Assembly (NCBI GenBank): GCA_023665725.1
Contig: JAMPDH010000008.1
Coordinates: 1-58,363, forward strand
Reading direction: 5' to 3'
Source of the DNA: Clostridium sp.
GTDB taxonomy: Bacteria > Bacillota_I > Bacilli_A > RF39 > UBA660
DNA: 58,363 bases
Shown: piece by piece, positions 46,813 through 56,398 of the stretch
Layout of the letters: each line of letters starts with the position of its first letter
How positions within the stretch are numbered: position 1 is the stretch's first letter
Translations under genes and position numbers: made by a program
Notes under the pieces: model-generated
Database searches by the model: none
Seen by the model: only the letters and a program-made list of their open reading frames with translations
Told to the model about the DNA's origin: nothing

Positions 46813-47387
46813 TTAATAAAATATGGTGTTTTTTCATAATAGCAGGTGTTATATTTTCGTGTATAACAGGAAAAGTTGATATCATTACAGAAGAAATATT
46901 AAAATCAGGAGAAACCTCTTTTAATATGATTATAAAAATTTTTCCAGTAATGGCTTTATGGCTTGGAATCATGAATATTGCTTTAAAATCAGGACTACTT
47001 TCAAAAATATCATCTTTTGTTTCTCCGATATTAAAATTTATATTTCCAGAAATTCCAAAGCATCATGAATCACTCGGGTACATTACAACAAATATTGTAA
47101 TGAATATGTTTGGTCTTGGGAATGCAGCAACACCCTTTGGATTAAAAGCAATGTCATCACTTCAACAGCTAAATAAAGATAAAACTACTGCAAGTAAAAG
47201 CATGATAACATTTTTGGTAATTAATACAAGTGGAGTAACCATAGTGCCAACTACAGTAATATCTTTAAGAATGCTTTATAATAGTGTAAATCCGCCATCT
47301 ATTATGGGTGCATCTATAATAGTTACAGTTATATCTTTAATAGCAGGGTTAATTTTTGATAGAATATTGGGGAGAATTTACAAATGA
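46809..47387 (+). CDS. spmA: spore maturation protein A
   Basis: A 192-aa membrane protein of the nucleoside-recognition (Gate) fold with about five helices. NMFGLGNAATPFGLKAM is characteristic. In Bacillus, SpmA and SpmB affect spore core dehydration. It overlaps both neighbours by 4 nt, so the three genes are coupled. Confidence 0.92.
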   Translation: MINKIWCFFIIAGVIFSCITGKVDIITEEILKSGETSFNMIIKIFPVMALWLGIMNIALKSGLLSKISSFVSPILKFIFPEIPKHHESLGYITTNIVMNMFGLGNAATPFGLKAMSSLQQLNKDKTTASKSMITFLVINTSGVTIVPTTVISLRMLYNSVNPPSIMGASIIVTVISLIAGLIFDRILGRIYK

Positions 47388-47905
47388 GTGGCTTTTCTAA
47401 TTATATAATACCAATAATGGTTTTAGTAATTATTTTATATGCAATATTAAAAAAAACAAATGTGTATGAAAATTTTATAGATGGTGCAGAAGAAAGTTTT
47501 GGAATGACATTAAAGCTTTTTCCAAGTTTACTTGCCATGATATTTGGAGTTAATATTTTCTTAAAAAGTGGTATTTTAGATTTTATTTTTTCTTATTTAG
47601 AACCACTTTTTTCTTACATAAACGTTCAAGTAGAAATACTTCCAATGGCAATAATGAGACCAATTTCTGGAAGCTCCTCACTTGCATTATTAAATGATAT
47701 TTTACTAAACCATGGTCCTGATTCTTTAATTGGAAGCATAGCATCTATAATACAAGGATCAACAGATACGACATTTTATGTATTAACTCTTTACTTTGGA
47801 AGCATTGGGATTAAAAAAATTAAATATGCAATGTGGGCTGGTCTTTTTGCAGATGTTGTAGGGATATTAACTGCAATAATATTAGGAAATGTATTTTTTG
47901 GTTAA
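47384..47905 (+). CDS. spmB: spore maturation protein B
   Basis: A 173-aa partner of SpmA with the same Gate fold. It has RPISGSSSLALLNDIL and IQGSTDTTFYVLTLYFGSIG, typical of SpmB. Related pairs occur in non-sporulating bacteria, so the genes alone do not prove sporulation. Confidence 0.92.
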   Translation: MSGFSNYIIPIMVLVIILYAILKKTNVYENFIDGAEESFGMTLKLFPSLLAMIFGVNIFLKSGILDFIFSYLEPLFSYINVQVEILPMAIMRPISGSSSLALLNDILLNHGPDSLIGSIASIIQGSTDTTFYVLTLYFGSIGIKKIKYAMWAGLFADVVGILTAIILGNVFFG

Positions 47906-47916
47906 GTATTGATAAA

Positions 47917-47945
47917 AAAGCGAGTCAAAAAATGACTCGTTTTAG
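47917..47945. terminator. bidirectional terminator
   Basis: Stem CGAGTCA/TGACTCG flanked by A and T runs, between spmB and the convergent sigma-like gene. Confidence 0.8.
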
Positions 47946-47971
47946 ATAATTCATTTCTAATATAAATTATG

Positions 47972-49162
47972 TTATTTAAAACGTAATTTATATACTTTTT
48001 CTTTGTCTTTTTCAAAATTGAAAACTGTATTGTCGATTTGATTAAGTAAGTTGATTTTTTCTAAGGGAAGACGGCCCTTTTTATATAAAGCCATTTGGTC
48101 ATGAAACCATATCCCTAAGCATTTTCCATTTTCATCGTATTTATAACCATTAATTGTTTTAAATCTTCTAATGATGTTTAAATTTTTATGATGATCATAG
48201 TAGATTTTTAATAGCTTATACCATTCATCCCAAATTTCTTGATAATTAGCAGTTTCGAATCTCATTTCTATTAATAGTAATAGTTTTTTTCTTTCTATTG
48301 ACAATTTATTGTTTTTATTAGCTGCTCTTTGATTGAAAATCCAGTATCCTAGATAATATCCGTCTTTATCATATTCATATCCATTAGTTGTTTTAAAATT
48401 ATGCTTAACATCTAAATTTTTATGGTATTCATAATAAGCTTTAGCTAAAAGATACATTTCATTCCAAGATAACTTTTTATTTTTTTCTTTTTGATATACA
48501 TTTATTAATCCTTCTTGATTTAAAGATAATTTGATTCTTTCTAAAGCTTCCCTAATGATTTCTTGTACTTGTAATTTTTTTAAATTTAATTTTTTACAAA
48601 TTTCTATTTGTGTATATGTTTTATCATCATCAAATCCAAAATATAACTTTATTATTTTTTTATTTATATCTGGAAATTCTTCTATTATTTTTTTAATAAA
48701 TTCATATAATTCTTTTTTTTCATATTTTGATATTAAATCAAAATTTCTATCTTCTATATTATTTAAATGAGTTTTATCTTTATTTTCTTCTAATTTAATA
48801 GGTTCATCTAAACTATAATTATTTTTATGCTTTTTTTCTTTTTTCAAAAACATCGATATTTCATTTTTAATACATATTGAAACGTATGATGCAAAGCTTG
48901 TATTTTTATTTATATCAAATGAATCTACACCCTTTATCAACCCTATTTTTCCTATTTCAACTAAGTCTTCTACATCATAAAAAGTATGTAAAAAGTTATT
49001 TTTAACTATATATCCTACGAATCTTATATTGTGTTTAATTATTTCATTCCTTGCATTATAATCCCCAGATTTATATTTTTTTAAATAATCATATAATTCC
49101 TGTTCATTTAGTGGATATGGTGCTTCTTTTACAAGGTTATCTACATATTTATAATTTATCAT
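47972..49162 (-). CDS. sigma-70-like factor fused to two helicase-associated repeats
   Basis: A 396-aa protein. Region 2 (about 30-115) has DVEDLVEIGKIGLIKGVDSF and NTSFASYVSICIKNEI; a region 4-like HTH (about 170-215) has YTQIEICKKLNLKKLQVQEI. Then come two repeats (about 233-300 and 308-375) with a start W(N/D)E, TTNGYEYDKDGYYLGYWIFN or TINGYKYDENGKCLGIW, and a final Leu-rich segment, as in helicase-associated (HA) domains. Such domains usually follow helicases. GGAGGGC precedes the start. It may be an accessory sigma factor with a nucleic-acid-binding tail. Confidence 0.8.
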   Translation of the reverse strand: MINYKYVDNLVKEAPYPLNEQELYDYLKKYKSGDYNARNEIIKHNIRFVGYIVKNNFLHTFYDVEDLVEIGKIGLIKGVDSFDINKNTSFASYVSICIKNEISMFLKKEKKHKNNYSLDEPIKLEENKDKTHLNNIEDRNFDLISKYEKKELYEFIKKIIEEFPDINKKIIKLYFGFDDDKTYTQIEICKKLNLKKLQVQEIIREALERIKLSLNQEGLINVYQKEKNKKLSWNEMYLLAKAYYEYHKNLDVKHNFKTTNGYEYDKDGYYLGYWIFNQRAANKNNKLSIERKKLLLLIEMRFETANYQEIWDEWYKLLKIYYDHHKNLNIIRRFKTINGYKYDENGKCLGIWFHDQMALYKKGRLPLEKINLLNQIDNTVFNFEKDKEKVYKLRFK

Positions 49163-49282
49163 TTTTAATTTGCCCTCCTTAGTTATCGTTACATTAAATT
49201 ATATTATTTGCTAGTATTTTATTTCCAAATTTTTATTGTTAAAAAATATATAATAGTGTATAATTTCTAAAAGGTGATTTAT

Positions 49283-50008
49283 GTGGAAAGATTACAAAAA
49301 GCAATAGCGAACAGCGGATATTGTTCTAGGAGAAAAGCGGAAGAACTTATTTTAAATAGAAAAGTTATGGTAAATGGTAATATCATAACTGAAATGGGTG
49401 TAAAAGTAAATGGTAACGACATAATAACGGTAGATGGAAATACAATATCTAATAGTGATAAGGAGTATTTTTTATTATATAAACCAAGAGGTGTAATAAC
49501 AAGTACAAATGATGATAAAAATAGAAAAACAGTTGTAGATTTAATAAACACAAATAAAAGAATCTATCCTGTTGGAAGACTTGATTATGATACATCTGGG
49601 ATACTTCTTCTTACTAATGATGGTAATCTTACTAATTTATTGATACATCCAAGAAATAATATAGATAAGGTTTATATTGCAAAATTAAATGGGATAATTA
49701 CAAAACAACAAATGATCATATTAGAAAAAGGAGTAATTATTGATGGAAAAAGAACTTCTCCTGCAAAAGTTAAATTAAAAAAAATAAATAAAGAAAATTC
49801 AACATGTATTGTTGAAATTACAATACATGAAGGCAAAAATCATCAAGTTAAAAATATGTTTAATGAGATTGGACATGAAGTAATAAAATTAAAACGTGAG
49901 AAATTTTCTTTCTTAGATTTATCTGGTTTAAAACCGGGAGAATACAGAACCTTAACTATAAAAGAGGTTAAAAAACTTTATAATGAAGCAAATAAAAATC
50001 CAAAATAG
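49283..50008 (+). CDS. rluB: 23S rRNA pseudouridine synthase RluB/RsuA type
   Basis: A 241-aa enzyme with an N-terminal S4 domain (VERLQKAIANSGYCSRRKAE) and the pseudouridine synthase core with catalytic Asp in PVGRLDYDTSGILLLTNDG. It modifies a uridine in 23S rRNA, or 16S if it is closer to RsuA. GTG 49283 lies 7 nt after AAGGTG; an upstream GTG falls within that site. Confidence 0.92.
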   Translation: MERLQKAIANSGYCSRRKAEELILNRKVMVNGNIITEMGVKVNGNDIITVDGNTISNSDKEYFLLYKPRGVITSTNDDKNRKTVVDLINTNKRIYPVGRLDYDTSGILLLTNDGNLTNLLIHPRNNIDKVYIAKLNGIITKQQMIILEKGVIIDGKRTSPAKVKLKKINKENSTCIVEITIHEGKNHQVKNMFNEIGHEVIKLKREKFSFLDLSGLKPGEYRTLTIKEVKKLYNEANKNPK

Positions 50009-50013
50009 GGTTT

Positions 50014-50706
50014 TTATTTTTTATGCTTATTAAGAATACTCATAACTTTTTGTTCCGCAACATCTAAATTCAATAATTTGTATTTTACCTTATTTTTTTT
50101 AAAATTTTGTAAAGGCATTATTATATCGTCTAAATGTTTTAAATTATTAGAATCATGTATAATTAAATAATTATCTTCTTTAAAAGAATTTGTTTTTATA
50201 AAAATGTTTTCATGTTTAGAATCTTTAAATAATAATATTTTTCTTTTATCGATATTAAATAAGCCATTATATATTTTAATAACATCATTTCTTGTATTAT
50301 ATAAAGTTGTATCAGGTATTTCGAATCCGTATGTTTTTAATAAATATAATAAAAATGGCTTTCTTTGTTTTTCGTTGGTTCCTAAAAATGAAAAACCATT
50401 ATTTAGACATAAATTAATCCAGTTAGATATCAGTAAGGATCCAATATTTAAATTGCGATATTCAGGGTGTATTTTAAGACCTATAAAATCACTTGTTTTG
50501 GAATCAAAATCAAGGTAAAAATATAAATAACCTTGTTGTACCTCTATTCCATTTACATAAGAATAAATGCTTAAATAAATTTTAGATCTATTCGAACCAT
50601 CATCTATAGCTTTTTTTAGATATATAGTATGATTGTATCCGTTTGAAAAATATTCATTTGAATATAGTATTTTATCATTTGATTGTGCTTTTTTTAAATA
50701 ATTCAT
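50014..50706 (-). CDS. GNAT-like protein (230 aa)
   Basis: The middle has IGLKIHPEYRNLNIGSLLIS, a GNAT acetyl-CoA loop with a degenerate R/Q-x-x-G-x-G/A, followed by a YLLKTYGFEIPD segment. The C-terminal 90 residues (ring KNKVKYKLLNLDVAEQKV) are unassigned. It is convergent with rluB, with only 5 bp between them. Confidence 0.7.
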   Translation of the reverse strand: MNYLKKAQSNDKILYSNEYFSNGYNHTIYLKKAIDDGSNRSKIYLSIYSYVNGIEVQQGYLYFYLDFDSKTSDFIGLKIHPEYRNLNIGSLLISNWINLCLNNGFSFLGTNEKQRKPFLLYLLKTYGFEIPDTTLYNTRNDVIKIYNGLFNIDKRKILLFKDSKHENIFIKTNSFKEDNYLIIHDSNNLKHLDDIIMPLQNFKKNKVKYKLLNLDVAEQKVMSILNKHKK

Positions 50707-50869
50707 AATTTCACCTTGTTCATAAATAATAAAAATTGAGTTTAGTGTAAGTTATTATAGCATTTTAGATAATACTTAGTAAATAAAAAAACTAAATAAT
50801 TTTTAAAATTAATTTAGTTAAAATGTTTTATATAATTTAATAATAGTTTTTGATATATTTAAAATTATT

Positions 50870-51064
50870 TTACTCATCAATTTCACTTATAGCTTGTGTT
50901 GGACAATTTTCTATTGCATCCTGAGTATCTTCTTCCAAATCTTTTTCTACCTCATCAACTTTAACAGTTGCAAGACCATCATCTTCAATTTCAAATACAT
51001 CTGGTACTAGGCTTTGACATGCACCACAGCCTATACATAAATCTTTGCTAACTTTTACTTTCAT
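50870..51064 (-). CDS. ferredoxin
   Basis: A 64-aa single-cluster ferredoxin with CIGCGACQSLVPDVF and a distant CP in ENCPTQAI. The second CxxC of two-cluster ferredoxins is missing, so it carries one [4Fe-4S]. It transfers electrons in anaerobic metabolism. GGAGGT precedes the start. Confidence 0.93.
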   Translation of the reverse strand: MKVKVSKDLCIGCGACQSLVPDVFEIEDDGLATVKVDEVEKDLEEDTQDAIENCPTQAISEIDE

Positions 51065-51165
51065 AAATAACCTCCAAAAATATTATAAATAAAACAGCAT
51101 ATTTTTTCAAGTATGTGTTTAAAAAAAAAAATATTTGTGTTAAAATAAAAAATAGGTGAAATCTT

Positions 51166-51936
51166 ATGAAAAGTAGAATGGATAAATACTATCAAACTAC
51201 TCCTGGTGTTAGTAGATCAAATAGAAATAAAGATTTATATAACGAAAAATATAATGGCGATTATGACTTTGAATCATATAGTAATGTTGAAGGTGTAGCG
51301 CAAATAGATAAAAATAATAAAATAGATTTAGATAAACTACAAGAACTGTTGAAAAAACGTGAAATAGAAAGAATGAACGATGCACCACACTTAGTTAATA
51401 GGAATGTTAAACAGAGGGATTTTGAAGAGGTTACAGATGATCGAAGTTATGACATAAATCAAGTACTAACACAGGCACGAACTGAAAAAAACAACGACAA
51501 TAAGACAAGAGCATTAAATAATACATGTTATGATATTTTAAAAAGTTTAGATATAAAAGATGTGCAAGATGAAAGTAGAAAGTTACAAGAGTTAGTAGAT
51601 ACTATAGCAACTACTAAAGCACTAGATAAACTTAATAATAATGAATTAAGTCTTGATATGTTAAATGATTTAAAATCAGATAATGGAACAGAAATTATGA
51701 ATCCAATTGATATGAAGGCAGATATAAAAGAACAAAGTAAATCATATAAAAATAGTGAAATGGGTGAAATTGATAATTCTTTTTATACTACAAGCCTAGG
51801 GTTAAAAAAAGAAGATTTTGAAGATTTAAAAGATATACAAGAATCTATTATAACAAATAATAAATTAATTAAAATTTTAGTTTCAATATTAATAATTGTG
51901 TTAATAGCAGGACTTATTTTCTTATTTGCTATTTAA
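51166..51936 (+). CDS. tail-anchored protein of unknown function (256 aa)
   Basis: Not recognised. Charged, helical, low-complexity cytoplasmic part (1-225), rich in Asn, Asp, Lys and Glu, and one C-terminal membrane helix (about 233-255). Two possible coiled coils (about 60-85 and 125-175). Same design as the proteins at 26815 and 53349. It could organise a membrane-linked assembly. Confidence 0.6.
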   Translation: MKSRMDKYYQTTPGVSRSNRNKDLYNEKYNGDYDFESYSNVEGVAQIDKNNKIDLDKLQELLKKREIERMNDAPHLVNRNVKQRDFEEVTDDRSYDINQVLTQARTEKNNDNKTRALNNTCYDILKSLDIKDVQDESRKLQELVDTIATTKALDKLNNNELSLDMLNDLKSDNGTEIMNPIDMKADIKEQSKSYKNSEMGEIDNSFYTTSLGLKKEDFEDLKDIQESIITNNKLIKILVSILIIVLIAGLIFLFAI

Positions 51937-51985
51937 AAGATATTAGTTTATATCTTTTTTTGTTATAATTTATATAGGTGGTATT

Positions 51986-53197
51986 ATGGAAGTTAAAATT
52001 ATAGATATGGATCATACTGGAAGAGGAATCACTAAAATAGATAATAAAGTTTGTTTTGTACCTAATACTTTAATAGGGGAAATTGTAGATATAGATATAG
52101 TTTTAGATAAGAAAAAATACATGATAGGACATTTAAATAAAATTATAAAAAAAAGTAATGAGCGTATTACAGAAAAATGTAAATATGCACCATTTTGTGG
52201 TGGATGCAATATAATGTTTTCAAGTTATGAAAATCAGGTTAATTATAAAATAAATAAAGTTAAGGATATATTAAAAAGATTTGCAAATATTGATGCTGAT
52301 ATAACAGATTTTATAAAAGGGGATGTTTTTAATTATAGGAATAAACTTACATTTCATGTATCAGAAAAAATAGGTTTATACAAGGAAAAAACAACAGATA
52401 TAGTAGAAATAGACAAATGCATAATATCTAATAAAGATATAAATAAAATATATTCTATTATAAAAAATATGGATTTAAATAATGTTTATGAGGTTATAAT
52501 AAAGAAAAGTTTTAATACCGATGATATTATGGTTATATTTTGTTTAAATGATATGAAATCATCTAGCTTTATAAAACCTTTAATTCCTTTTGTAACATCT
52601 ATAATATTTAAAATAAATAATAAGTATAAAACTATTTATGGAAGTGACTATATAATCGAGAAAATGGGTAAATATAAATTTATAATATCTCCTGATTCCT
52701 TTTTTCAAGTTAATACTATTCAAGCAGAAAAAATGTATAATAAAATTAAGGAATATTTAGGAGAGTGTGATAGTTTATTAGATTTATATTGTGGTACAGG
52801 AACAATCGGTTTATATGTAAGTGACATTTGTAATAATGTAACAGGAGTTGAAATAAATAAGTATGCAATTTTAGATGCCAATAAAAATAAAGAATTAAAT
52901 AATGTTAAAAATATTGAATTTATATGTGGAGATTCTAAAAAAGTTATAAAAAATATAAATAAAACCTTTGATGTGATTATTGTTGATCCACCTAGGAGTG
53001 GTTTAGATAAATCCGTCGTAGATGATTTAATTAAAATTAAACCTAAAAAAATAATTTATGTTTCGTGTGACGCAGTTACCTTAGCTCGAGACTTAAACCT
53101 TTTAAAAGATAAATACATATTAAACTCTATATCATTAGTTGATATGTTTCCGAATACATCCCACATTGAATGTGTGTGCGTGTTGAGATTGCGTTAA
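51986..53197 (+). CDS. rlmCD: 23S rRNA (uracil-5-)-methyltransferase RlmCD/RumA type
   Basis: A 403-aa SAM-dependent methyltransferase. An N-terminal TRAM domain (about 1-55) is followed by the [4Fe-4S] motif CKYAPFCGGCN, with LLDLYCGTGTIGLY (SAM motif), VDPPRSGLDK, and the catalytic Cys in IYVSCDAVTLARDL. It methylates one or two uridines in 23S rRNA. Full length. Confidence 0.92.
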   Translation: MEVKIIDMDHTGRGITKIDNKVCFVPNTLIGEIVDIDIVLDKKKYMIGHLNKIIKKSNERITEKCKYAPFCGGCNIMFSSYENQVNYKINKVKDILKRFANIDADITDFIKGDVFNYRNKLTFHVSEKIGLYKEKTTDIVEIDKCIISNKDINKIYSIIKNMDLNNVYEVIIKKSFNTDDIMVIFCLNDMKSSSFIKPLIPFVTSIIFKINNKYKTIYGSDYIIEKMGKYKFIISPDSFFQVNTIQAEKMYNKIKEYLGECDSLLDLYCGTGTIGLYVSDICNNVTGVEINKYAILDANKNKELNNVKNIEFICGDSKKVIKNINKTFDVIIVDPPRSGLDKSVVDDLIKIKPKKIIYVSCDAVTLARDLNLLKDKYILNSISLVDMFPNTSHIECVCVLRLR

Positions 53198-53348
53198 ATC
53201 CTTATAAATTAAAAGGATTATTTAGTTGTATTAAAATGACATTAAAGGTTATATGCTTATAAAACATATTGTCTTTTAGTATACATTTTATAAAATAAAA
53301 ATCTTGCTAAAAAGATTAAACTTGTCTATAATCATTATAGGTGATATC

Positions 53349-53912
53349 GTGGAGCAATCAAAAATTAAGAACATATATGCTATAGTTATAAATGGATCTA
53401 AATATATAGTTCAATCTGACAATGGAATAATTTCATTAGTAAATACAAATCCAATAATTAATACTAATACAGTACAGTATGAAGTTTCAAATTATATATC
53501 TCAAAGAATACAAGGGGATAATATTTGGGAGATAAGAAAGGATTTATCAAATATACAAACTATTATAAATACATCTAATGAACAAACTGTAATGGGTTTT
53601 TTAAAATCATATTTTGATAATAAAAATCAAGAAAATAATAAATTAGATGTTTTAAATTCTGAGTTAAAAAATTTGAGAGAACAGATTGTAGAAAGCTTTA
53701 ATTCAGATTCATCACAATCACTTGATGATACAAGAGAATTTGATATTAATAATTCAAGTTATCAAAATGGAAAACAAATGGTTTTAACTAATGGAAAGAG
53801 CTTATTACCAAATGATAAAAATGCATACGTTAATGCACTAATTCTTGCTTTTATTGTTGAGGTCGTTGGAATCATACTATCAATTTTTGTACTATTAAAA
53901 ATACAAGTTTGA
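53349..53912 (+). CDS. tail-anchored protein of unknown function (187 aa)
   Basis: Not recognised. GTG 53349 is preceded by AGGTGATATC; the longer reading from 53304 has no such site. A beta-prone region (about 5-75), a polar coiled stretch (about 95-150) and one C-terminal membrane helix (about 160-182). Confidence 0.6.
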   Translation: MEQSKIKNIYAIVINGSKYIVQSDNGIISLVNTNPIINTNTVQYEVSNYISQRIQGDNIWEIRKDLSNIQTIINTSNEQTVMGFLKSYFDNKNQENNKLDVLNSELKNLREQIVESFNSDSSQSLDDTREFDINNSSYQNGKQMVLTNGKSLLPNDKNAYVNALILAFIVEVVGIILSIFVLLKIQV

Positions 53913-53958
53913 TTAAAAATATAAAATTTGGTATACTTAAGTTAGGGAGGCTTTGTAT

Positions 53959-55056
53959 ATGTTGAACTTTATAACAGAAAAAATATTTAAAGGAAATAAA
54001 AATATAGCATTTATTACGATGAGTGCTTTATTTACTATTTTATTAATCGTTATAATAGCATTATTTGTTAATGGTTGTGGTACAAATATAAAAAATTATT
54101 CTGATTTAGAAAATGAATTAATTTCAGCTGCTAATAAGTATTATAAGGATAATGAAGATAGATTACCTACTACAGATGGGTCTATACAATCGGTGTCAGA
54201 TACTGAGTTAGTTGAAGGAAAATATATTAAAGAATTAAATAAACTATATACTAAAGATACTTGTAGTGCGAATGTAGAGGTTATAAAATCAGGAGAGAAT
54301 TATTTATATGTTCCAAATTTAAAGTGTGCAAAATATGAAACAAAAGTCTTAGTAAATGAGATTACAAGTAAAGTAGTCACTAAAAATGATGGATTGTATC
54401 ATATAGATGATGAATATGTGTTTAAAGGCGATTATGTCGATAATTATATTAAATTTGGAGATAGTGTTTGGAGAATAATTAGTATAGATTCAACAGGTAT
54501 CAAAATTTATTTAACTACAGAAAAGTTAGATAAAACTGTTTGGGACGATAGATATAATACAGATAAAGAAACTGAAACTGGTAAAAATGTATTTGAAACA
54601 AGTAGAATAAAAGATGCTTTGGAAGAAGCTTATTCTACAAATAAATTTATTTCGGAAAATAATAGACAATATTTAGTAAATGCTGATTGGTGTATCGGTG
54701 GAGTAAAAAACGAAACATTAACATCAAAGGTTAATTTATGTAATGAAAAATCAAAACAATATATTGGTTTATTTTATGTAGATGATTTTGCTAAAGCAAG
54801 TTTAGAACCAGAATGTAAAAACTTTGATGATGTTCAGTGTAAAAATTATAATTATTTAGCATCATTAAAAACTACAGATTGGACTTTAAATTATTATACT
54901 GGTAGTAGTTACCAAGCCTATAATGTATCTAAAACAGGAGTTAACTATGGTAAAACTTCTAGAAATTTGACACTTAGACCAGTTGTATATTTAAATTCTA
55001 AAATAAGATATATATCTGGTACTGGTACTGAAAAAGATCCATATATTATAAAATAA
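53959..55056 (+). CDS. membrane-anchored extracellular protein, pilin-associated type
   Basis: A 365-aa protein with one N-terminal membrane helix (about 17-40), no GFTLVE prepilin motif and no lipobox that I trust (NGC is present). The C-terminal part, RPVVYLNSKIRYISGTGTEK then DPYII, resembles the end of type IV pilin-like proteins in uncultured gut Firmicutes. Five or more cysteines may form disulphides. ATG 53959 follows GGGAGG. A true pilin-like gene begins at 58293. Confidence 0.65.
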   Translation: MLNFITEKIFKGNKNIAFITMSALFTILLIVIIALFVNGCGTNIKNYSDLENELISAANKYYKDNEDRLPTTDGSIQSVSDTELVEGKYIKELNKLYTKDTCSANVEVIKSGENYLYVPNLKCAKYETKVLVNEITSKVVTKNDGLYHIDDEYVFKGDYVDNYIKFGDSVWRIISIDSTGIKIYLTTEKLDKTVWDDRYNTDKETETGKNVFETSRIKDALEEAYSTNKFISENNRQYLVNADWCIGGVKNETLTSKVNLCNEKSKQYIGLFYVDDFAKASLEPECKNFDDVQCKNYNYLASLKTTDWTLNYYTGSSYQAYNVSKTGVNYGKTSRNLTLRPVVYLNSKIRYISGTGTEKDPYIIK

Positions 55057-55059
55057 GAT

Positions 55060-55093
55060 GAGGTTATAGAGATATAAACCTCAATTTTTTTTT
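55060..55093 (+). terminator. terminator
   Basis: GAGGTTATAGAGATATAAACCTC-type stem (7 bp) followed by a nine-T run. Confidence 0.75.
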
Positions 55094-55187
55094 GATAACT
55101 AATTCTATAGAAAAATATTAAATATATAAATTGACAAATAGATGTTTTTCTGAGAAAATATACTTGTATAAAAAGTGAGGTGTAATT

Positions 55188-55520
55188 ATGTATGAGGATA
55201 GGGTTTTGTTAACATCTCAAGATATTCTTGAAAAAGATTTTAAAATGGATACTAGAGGATATAGACCTCAAGAGGTAGATAAATTTCTAGATGTTATTAT
55301 GCGTGATTACGATGAAATGGGTAGTATAATAAAAGAATTAAAAATGGAAAATAAGATGCTTACAGACGATAATATTAAATTAAAGCAAGAGATAAGAATG
55401 TTAAACTCTAAAATTGATGTTTTAAAAACCGGAGAAGTATATAGTAAACCCACAAATAATTCTGATTTATTAAGAAGAATTTCTAAACTTGAAGAAATAA
55501 TATATGGTAGAGATGAATAA
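55188..55520 (+). CDS. gpsB: cell-cycle protein GpsB
   Basis: A 110-aa DivIVA-like protein. The membrane-binding head is DILEKDFKMDTRGYRPQEVD, followed by a long coiled coil (about 30-85) and a short C-terminal trimerisation part. It coordinates septal and elongation-phase wall synthesis. It is followed at once by rnpB, as in Bacillus, and its stop codon lies inside the rnpB P1 helix. Confidence 0.93.
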   Translation: MYEDRVLLTSQDILEKDFKMDTRGYRPQEVDKFLDVIMRDYDEMGSIIKELKMENKMLTDDNIKLKQEIRMLNSKIDVLKTGEVYSKPTNNSDLLRRISKLEEIIYGRDE

Positions 55521-55876
55521 ATCTTGGCAAACGCTGTATTCAAAGTAATATAGAGGAAAGTCCATGCTCACACAGTCTGAGATGATTGTAGTGTTTGTGC
55601 TCAGGGAAAAAATAACCTGTGATAGTTTTATACTAATGACGTCGAGATAACCTAAATTTTAATAACATGGTTATATTAGACATAAAGTGCCATAGTGACG
55701 ATGCTTATTAGAAATAATAAGAGTGGAACGCGGTAAACTCCACAAGTGAGAAACCCAAAATATGGTAGGGGAACTTTGATGAGAGAATCAAATCAATTCA
55801 AGGACTATTTTTAAAAATAGTAGATAAATGTTTGCCACCTTTAATAAGGTACAGAACATGGCTTATAAGATTTATT
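55516..55876 (+). ncRNA. rnpB: RNase P RNA
   Basis: About 361 nt. P1 is a perfect 10-bp pairing of 55516-55525 with 55867-55876. CR-I is AGAGGAAAGTCCATGCTC at 55551-55568, and CR-V is ACAGAACATGGCTTA near 55851-55865. The A-rich GAGAAACCC segment (55748-55756) is in the usual place. It overlaps the last five bases of gpsB, so it is processed from a shared transcript or starts inside gpsB. Confidence 0.93.
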
Positions 55877-55910
55877 TTTTATTTTATCTAAATAGGGTAC
55901 GAGGTGTGAT

Positions 55911-56381
55911 ATGAAAGAAATAGGAGAAAAATTAAAACTCGCAAGAGAAGATATAGGTATAAGTAAAGAAGAAGTTTGCGAGGATTTAAAAATTGATATG
56001 GAAAAATTGAATCAGTTAGAAGAGGGAGATATGAATGCCTTCCCAGATATCCTAGCGCTTAAATATTTAATTAGAGATTATGCAAAATATTTAGGTTTAA
56101 ATAAAGATGACTTAGTCGATGAATTTAATGAATTTTTATTTGATTATACTTCAAAAATATCTTTAGAAGATATAAAGCAAGCAAAAAAAGAAATAAAAAA
56201 AGATGAACTTAACAAAATTCAATCTCCATACACAATTGAAAGAAAAAGAAAAATATATAATTCCCAGATTATGGTTTACATACTTATTTTTATTGTATTA
56301 TTATTACTAGGATATTTTATTTTTTCAATGATTACTAGTGGTAATTCTTCATCTAGTGATGTTATAACATTTAATATGTGA
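55911..56381 (+). CDS. RodZ-like helix-turn-helix membrane protein
   Basis: A 156-aa protein. The N-terminal HTH_25 domain (about 5-80, IGEKLKLAREDIGISKEEV) is followed by a charged juxtamembrane stretch and a membrane helix (about 120-143). The outer domain found in full RodZ is only about 12 residues here. RodZ links MreB to the wall machinery. Upstream of pgsA, as in many Firmicutes. Confidence 0.85.
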   Translation: MKEIGEKLKLAREDIGISKEEVCEDLKIDMEKLNQLEEGDMNAFPDILALKYLIRDYAKYLGLNKDDLVDEFNEFLFDYTSKISLEDIKQAKKEIKKDELNKIQSPYTIERKRKIYNSQIMVYILIFIVLLLLGYFIFSMITSGNSSSSDVITFNM

Positions 56382-56398
56382 AAAAGGAGGATAATTAT

